A DNA stretch of 64,000 bases from Solirubrobacter sp963837485. GTDB lineage: Bacteria; Actinomycetota; Thermoleophilia; Solirubrobacterales; Solirubrobacteraceae. A program made the translations under genes and the position numbers. Shown piece by piece: positions 61,437 to 64,000 of the stretch. The first letter of the stretch is position 1. Each line of letters opens with the position of its first letter. The stretch spans positions 186,001 to 250,000 of the forward strand of contig CAWINP010000014.1 of assembly GCA_963837485.1 (NCBI GenBank), given 5' to 3'. The notes beneath the pieces are model-generated. The model made no database searches. It saw only the letters and a program-made list of their open reading frames with translations, and was not told the DNA's origin.

Positions 61437-62146
61437 CGGCTCCCCGCCACGGTCACGTCTCCGCTCCCGCTCAGGGCCGTGATCGCGAACGGCGACTCGG
61501 TCGTCGCCTTCACGCCGCGCACGTGCTCGTCGCCGGACGCGCTCTCGGCGTCGAGGTCGTACGTCCCCGGCGGCACCAGCGCGGTGATCGAGCCCGAGAT
61601 GGCGCGCAGCGAGAGCCTCGGCGGCGAGCAGGCGGTCTGCGCGGCGACGTCGCCCGAGCCGGCGCGCGCGTCGAGCGAGAAGCCGCAGAAGCCGAGCACG
61701 CGGATGTCGCCGCTGTCGCTGAGCAGCGTGGCCGAGCCGCGGTAGCCGGTCATGCGCACGCTGCCGCTGCCGGTGCGGACCTCGACCGGCAGGTTGTCGG
61801 GCACCGTCACCCGGTAGGCGACGCTGCACCTGCCGAGCAGCGCGGTGGGGCAGCGCGAGCGGACGCGGAAGACGCCGTCGTCGACCCAGCGCGTGCTCTG
61901 GGCGTCGTGTCCGAACGCGAAGCGCTCGCTGCGCTGGACGGTGACGGCATCGCGGCGGCCGCCGCCGACGACCACGATGGCGCCGTCGGCGAGGTCGAAC
62001 GCGACGCCCCTCAGAGAGCCGGTGACCGGGTAGGAGACGATCCGCTCGCGCGTCGAGGCGAACGCGCCGACGGCGAGCGCGACCGCTCCGCCCACCACGA
62101 GGAGGGCCGAGATCGCCACGACACGGCCCCACGGCGACACGCGCAT
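61433..62146 (-). CDS. DUF4097-like membrane-anchored protein
   Basis: 237 residues. One N-terminal helix (AISALLVVGGAVALAVGAFA) anchors an external beta-rich domain with repeated strands: VEVRTGSGSVRMTGYRGSAT, LLSDSGDIRVLGF, RAISGSITALVP and TALSGSGDVTV, the pattern of DUF4097 (putative adhesin). First gene of a three-gene unit with a sensor kinase and a sugar-binding lipoprotein. ATG 62146 lies 6 nt after a TACAGT box. Confidence 0.82.
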   Translation of the reverse strand: MRVSPWGRVVAISALLVVGGAVALAVGAFASTRERIVSYPVTGSLRGVAFDLADGAIVVVGGGRRDAVTVQRSERFAFGHDAQSTRWVDDGVFRVRSRCPTALLGRCSVAYRVTVPDNLPVEVRTGSGSVRMTGYRGSATLLSDSGDIRVLGFCGFSLDARAGSGDVAAQTACSPPRLSLRAISGSITALVPPGTYDLDAESASGDEHVRGVKATTESPFAITALSGSGDVTVAGSR

Positions 62147-62152
62147 CCGGCG

Positions 62153-62158
62153 ACTGTA
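62153..62158 (-). promoter_or_regulatory. -10 box of the DUF4097-kinase operon, leaderless
   Basis: On the minus strand TACAGT ends 6 nt before ATG 62146. Confidence 0.45.
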
Positions 62159-62203
62159 ACCGGACGCGCGCGTACCGTCACTGGACGACCGGCCGCACGC
62201 CCG

Positions 62204-62527
62204 TCACGCGCCGGCGGGCCACACGCGCGGCAGGCGCTGCATGCGGCCACGGCGCTCGGTCTTGAGCTGCCGGGCGCGCTCGGCGAGCATCCACACGGCC
62301 TCGGCGGCCGGACGGAACGGATCGCTCACCGCATGGCCGTCGTCGAGCGAGAGCGCGGCCCACGTCTCGTCGCCGACGTCGGCCAGGAGCACGGCGCCGC
62401 GAGGCGCTCGGGAGGAATCGAGCTCCGCCAGCCGCGTCAGCGCCGCCTCGTCGTCGGGGGCGGCGAAGCGGATCGTCAGCGAGGCGTCCGACGGGACCTG
62501 CTTGCGGGCTGTCAGGGTCTTGAGCAT
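62204..62527 (-). CDS. Small GNAT-like hypothetical protein, 107 aa
   Basis: Paralogue of the 85-residue protein at 12166-12423: LTIRFAAPDDEAALTRLAEL, DSSRAPRGAVLLADVGDETW, AALSLDDGHAVSDPFRPAAE, then AVWMLAERARQL. An N-terminal extension (MLKTLTARKQVPSDAS) and a basic tail (KTERRGRMQRLPRVW) are extra. The order of strands and helices resembles a truncated GNAT. Function unknown. Confidence 0.72.
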   Translation of the reverse strand: MLKTLTARKQVPSDASLTIRFAAPDDEAALTRLAELDSSRAPRGAVLLADVGDETWAALSLDDGHAVSDPFRPAAEAVWMLAERARQLKTERRGRMQRLPRVWPAGA

Positions 62528-62866
62528 GGGTTCATTGTGCGCCTGAGACGGCCCGCTCACATCGGGCTAAAGGAGCGCCGTAAGGGGTCGCGGGCCTTAG
62601 CTGCGCGGGGTAAGGCCTTAGCCGAAAAATCGCTGCAAATCCGCGGGTTCGTGGCGAGTGTACGGCTAGCCTCACTTCACGCCCGGCGCCGGTCCGCGCT
62701 AGCCTGCCTCCCGACATGAAGATCCGCTGACGAGCCCATACCCGCACGCTGCGTTCCCGCGTGCCCGGCCGTCCGCGTTTCTTCCTCTCACCGTCGCCGC
62801 CCAACCGGTCGCCGCGACGGTGCGGACGGGCCGCTCGCCACCGAACTTCGCCTCGAAGGAGCCCGC
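62528..62866. other. Divergent intergenic region with repeated motifs
   Basis: 339 bp without a gene. GGCCTTAGC occurs twice (near 62600 and 62625) with GGGCTAAAGG and GCCGTAAGGG close by. GCTAGCCT occurs at 62665-62672 and 62698-62705, exactly 33 bp apart; the second supplies a TAGCCT -10 box. A four-codon frame (62716-62730) follows, and a 7-bp stem CCGTCGC/GCGACGG (62791-62820) lies in what would be the leader of the 44-residue gene. Confidence 0.5.
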
Positions 62867-63001
62867 ATGCAGCGCCGTCCTCAGATGTCCCGCCGTCCTT
62901 CCGTCGGCGGGCGCAACCCGCGACCCGTGCAGGTCAAGCAGCAGCCGCGCATCGTGCGCCAGGCGCCGAAGAAGCGCCCGGCGCGCAAGCCCGGCTCGTA
63001 G
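62867..63001 (+). CDS. Very basic 44-aa protein
   Basis: Begins MQRRPQMSRRPSVGGRNPRP and ends IVRQAPKKRPARKPGS; roughly one residue in three is Arg or Lys and there is no acidic residue. GAAGGAG ends 5 nt before the ATG, one of the best ribosome sites in the window, and a 10-bp hairpin follows the stop. It is probably a nucleic-acid- or ribosome-associated small protein; that is inference from composition. The leader is long (about 155 nt from the likely -10 box). Confidence 0.65.
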   Translation: MQRRPQMSRRPSVGGRNPRPVQVKQQPRIVRQAPKKRPARKPGS

Positions 63002-63010
63002 TCGCGTCGG

Positions 63011-63035
63011 GGGCCCGGCCTACCCGGCCGGGCCC
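63011..63035. terminator. Strong GC hairpin between converging genes
   Basis: GGGCCCGGCC-TACCC-GGCCGGGCCC, a perfect 10-bp stem, 9 bp after the basic-protein stop. It also contains the stop codon of the converging monooxygenase frame (63020-63022). Confidence 0.7.
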
Positions 63036-63333
63036 TCGCGCTCCAGCACGTCGAACGACCACAGCTCGCTCGCCGTCCCGACCGGCCCATCCGAGCGGTG
63101 CTGGGCGTGACCGGCCGTGAAGTCGGCGCTCTTCATCCACGCCTGGAAGTCCTCTTCCGAGCGCCAGCGCGTGATCACGAGGCAGACCTCGCGGTCGTCA
63201 GTGGGCTCAGCCGCTCGAACGCCTCGAAGCCCTCCGCGCTCGATACCCGGCCGGCGCGCGACGCGAAGCGCCGCTCGAACTCCCCGAACCGCTCGCGCGG
63301 GACCGTGATCGCGTTGATCTTGACGATGCTCAC
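63020..63333 (-). pseudogene. Antibiotic biosynthesis monooxygenase-like gene, frameshifted
   Basis: From GTG 63333 it reads MSIVKINAITVPRERFGEFE then GFEAFERLSP and soon stops near 63175. Adding one base near 63200-63208 joins it to DDREVCLVITRWRSEEDFQA and FTAGHAQHRSDGPVGTASEL, then WSFDVLEREGPAG and TAG at 63020. The joined product (about 104 residues) is a typical ABM-domain protein, like heme-degrading IsdG-type or ActVA-Orf6-type enzymes. It is either inactive or a base is missing from the assembly. Confidence 0.65.
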
Positions 63334-63353
63334 GCGACGAGGGTACGGGTCAG

Positions 63354-63624
63354 GCTGATTCCGCACGCACGCCAAGAGCTCGCGCCAGGGCGTCACGCTG
63401 CACACGCTGATGAGCCCCGGCACCGTGGTCCCGCACACGTTCCGCTCGATCCCCAAGTCGGGCGGCATCGCGGTGACCGTGTCGACGATGACGGCATCGC
63501 ACTACCGGCGCGTCACGCACCACAAAGCGCCCAAGCGCGGCCTGGCGATGCTCGGGGCGCGGTCTACACGCTCGACGGCGTAGCGCTCGCCGTGCAGGCG
63601 GGCTTGGCGAACGGCGGCAGGTAA
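63354..63624 (+). pseudogene. Remnant of an unknown gene ending in ...AGLANGGR
   Basis: No start is seen. The frame reads SRQGVTLHTLMSPGTVVPHT, FRSIPKSGGIAVTVSTMTAS and APKRGLAMLGAR; one added base near 63560 continues it as VYTLDGVALAVQAGLANGGR and TAA at 63622. The sequence looks protein-like but matches nothing I know. The final codons are the dispersed repeat core. Confidence 0.45.
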
Positions 63625-63842
63625 GGAGTGCGGGAGACGAATCGCGCGATCGCAATCGACCGCGATGGTGCGCGGAACGATCACGATCGAGCATGTCCGC
63701 GCTCCGAAACAAGGGGGTGCCGGTAGAAACGTCGCTCCTGGTAACGAAAAGGCAGGCACCCCCTCGCCCGCTCGCGGAAAACGATCATCTCCGGGCAGCC
63801 AATCTGACCCGCACCCCCTTACTGCCCGCCGTTCGCCGATCC
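63601..63842. repeat. Composite inverted-repeat locus, second copy of the 5.6-6.9 kb family
   Basis: Direct core copy 63601-63626 (GGCGAACGGCGGCAG then GTAAGG) and inverted copy 63817-63842. Between them are AACGATCAC (63676-63684) and a hairpin GGGGGTGCC (63713-63721) / GGCACCCCC (63755-63763). The same parts in the same order occur at 6540-6880. Both core copies provide the 3' end of a reading frame that converges on the hairpin. Confidence 0.65.
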
Positions 63843-64000
63843 CGCCGAGGCGGGGCGGAGGACGGCGGCGACCGCGGCGCGGCGGCGAGAAGCGAAGAAC
63901 GCCAACGTCGCAACGAGCACCGGCGGCAACGCGTACCAGCCCTGGCTCGCCAGCACCGCGAGCATCGCGGCGAGCAGGACGCCCGCTCCCGCACGCCGCG
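63819..64000 (-). CDS. C-terminal part of a membrane protein (cut by the window edge)
   Basis: The last 59 codons are visible: GVLLAAMLAVLASQGWYALP, PVLVATLAFFASRRRAAVAA and VLRPASAGSANGGQ, then TAA. At least one or two membrane helices precede a basic patch. The final SANGGQ and stop are encoded by the dispersed repeat core. The product cannot be named from this fragment. Confidence 0.55.
   Translation of the reverse strand, partial: RRAGAGVLLAAMLAVLASQGWYALPPVLVATLAFFASRRRAAVAAVLRPASAGSANGGQ

Noticed and set aside
62716..62730. Four-codon frame as a gene
   Set aside because: Too short to support; mentioned only as a possible leader element.

Overview
The window is about 75% GC, with dense genes, G/C-ending codons, many GTG starts, four-base ATGA/GTGA stop-start overlaps and many start codons lying 6-8 nt after a TAnnnT -10 box (leaderless mRNAs). 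Gene content is typical of soil Actinobacteria: F420-type LLM oxidoreductases, several HisKA_3 sensor kinases with PF13796-like sensors, PucR and LAL regulators, a mycofactocin-type SDR and NDH-2. Secreted-type proteins carry an LQRxxGNxAV tag. My best guess is Solirubrobacterales (Thermoleophilia). This is inferred from gene style; no rRNA or marker gene is present.

Layout. 1-5.5 kb: a tagged protein cut by the edge, a sensor kinase, then homogentisate dioxygenase and 4-hydroxyphenylpyruvate dioxygenase (tyrosine degradation) divergent from an Lrp regulator with a palindrome between them. 5.5-7.4 kb: 2 kb without credible genes, made of an 86-bp array, a nested hairpin and a 54-bp array. 7.4-16.2 kb: acyl-CoA desaturase, an orphan peptide-binding lipoprotein, LLM oxidoreductase, EamA exporter, LysR regulator, guanine deaminase and a frameshifted M64 metallopeptidase. 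16.2-20 kb: a two-component system divergent from an ABC-2 transporter across a 20-bp palindrome. 20-21.7 kb: a tagged protein with a peptidoglycan-binding-like segment and a caspase/CHAT-like His-Cys pair, coupled to a small HEAT-like protein. 21.7-29 kb: membrane and hypothetical genes, a large LAL regulator, and an SGNH protein next to an acyltransferase-3. 29-32.7 kb: RecQ-phosphoribosyltransferase fusion, SDR and PfkB kinase, closed by a palindrome that carries the stop codons of both converging genes. 32.7-45.7 kb: DHA2 exporter, two MarR regulators, UspA, nitronate monooxygenase with a mandelate racemase-like enzyme, a mycofactocin-type SDR with a CMD protein, a pseudokinase, a CpsB-like phosphatase, PucR, Lrp with AzlCD, LLM, FHA and MBL proteins.

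45.7-49.7 kb is an acoXABC acetoin-cleavage operon without a local E3. 49.7-58.9 kb: a possible 152-bp inverted-repeat element, VOC protein, a membrane P-loop protein with an FG-GAP-like exterior, a Rieske-ThDP oxidase fusion, a PabB-PabC fusion for p-aminobenzoate, TetR, NDH-2 and DoxX. 58.9-62.5 kb: a tightly coupled DUF4097 / sensor kinase / sugar-binding lipoprotein operon with no response regulator. 62.5-64 kb: a 44-residue basic protein, a frameshifted monooxygenase, a gene remnant and a second copy of the repeat seen at 5.6-6.9 kb.

The two most unusual signals are the tagged caspase-like protein with its HEAT partner (20-21.7 kb) and a dispersed repeat whose core supplies gene 3' ends (reading ...ANGG, then stop, then a G-run), found at both ends of the window. 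Three apparent frameshifts (about 15.87, 63.20 and 63.56 kb) are either decay or assembly errors.
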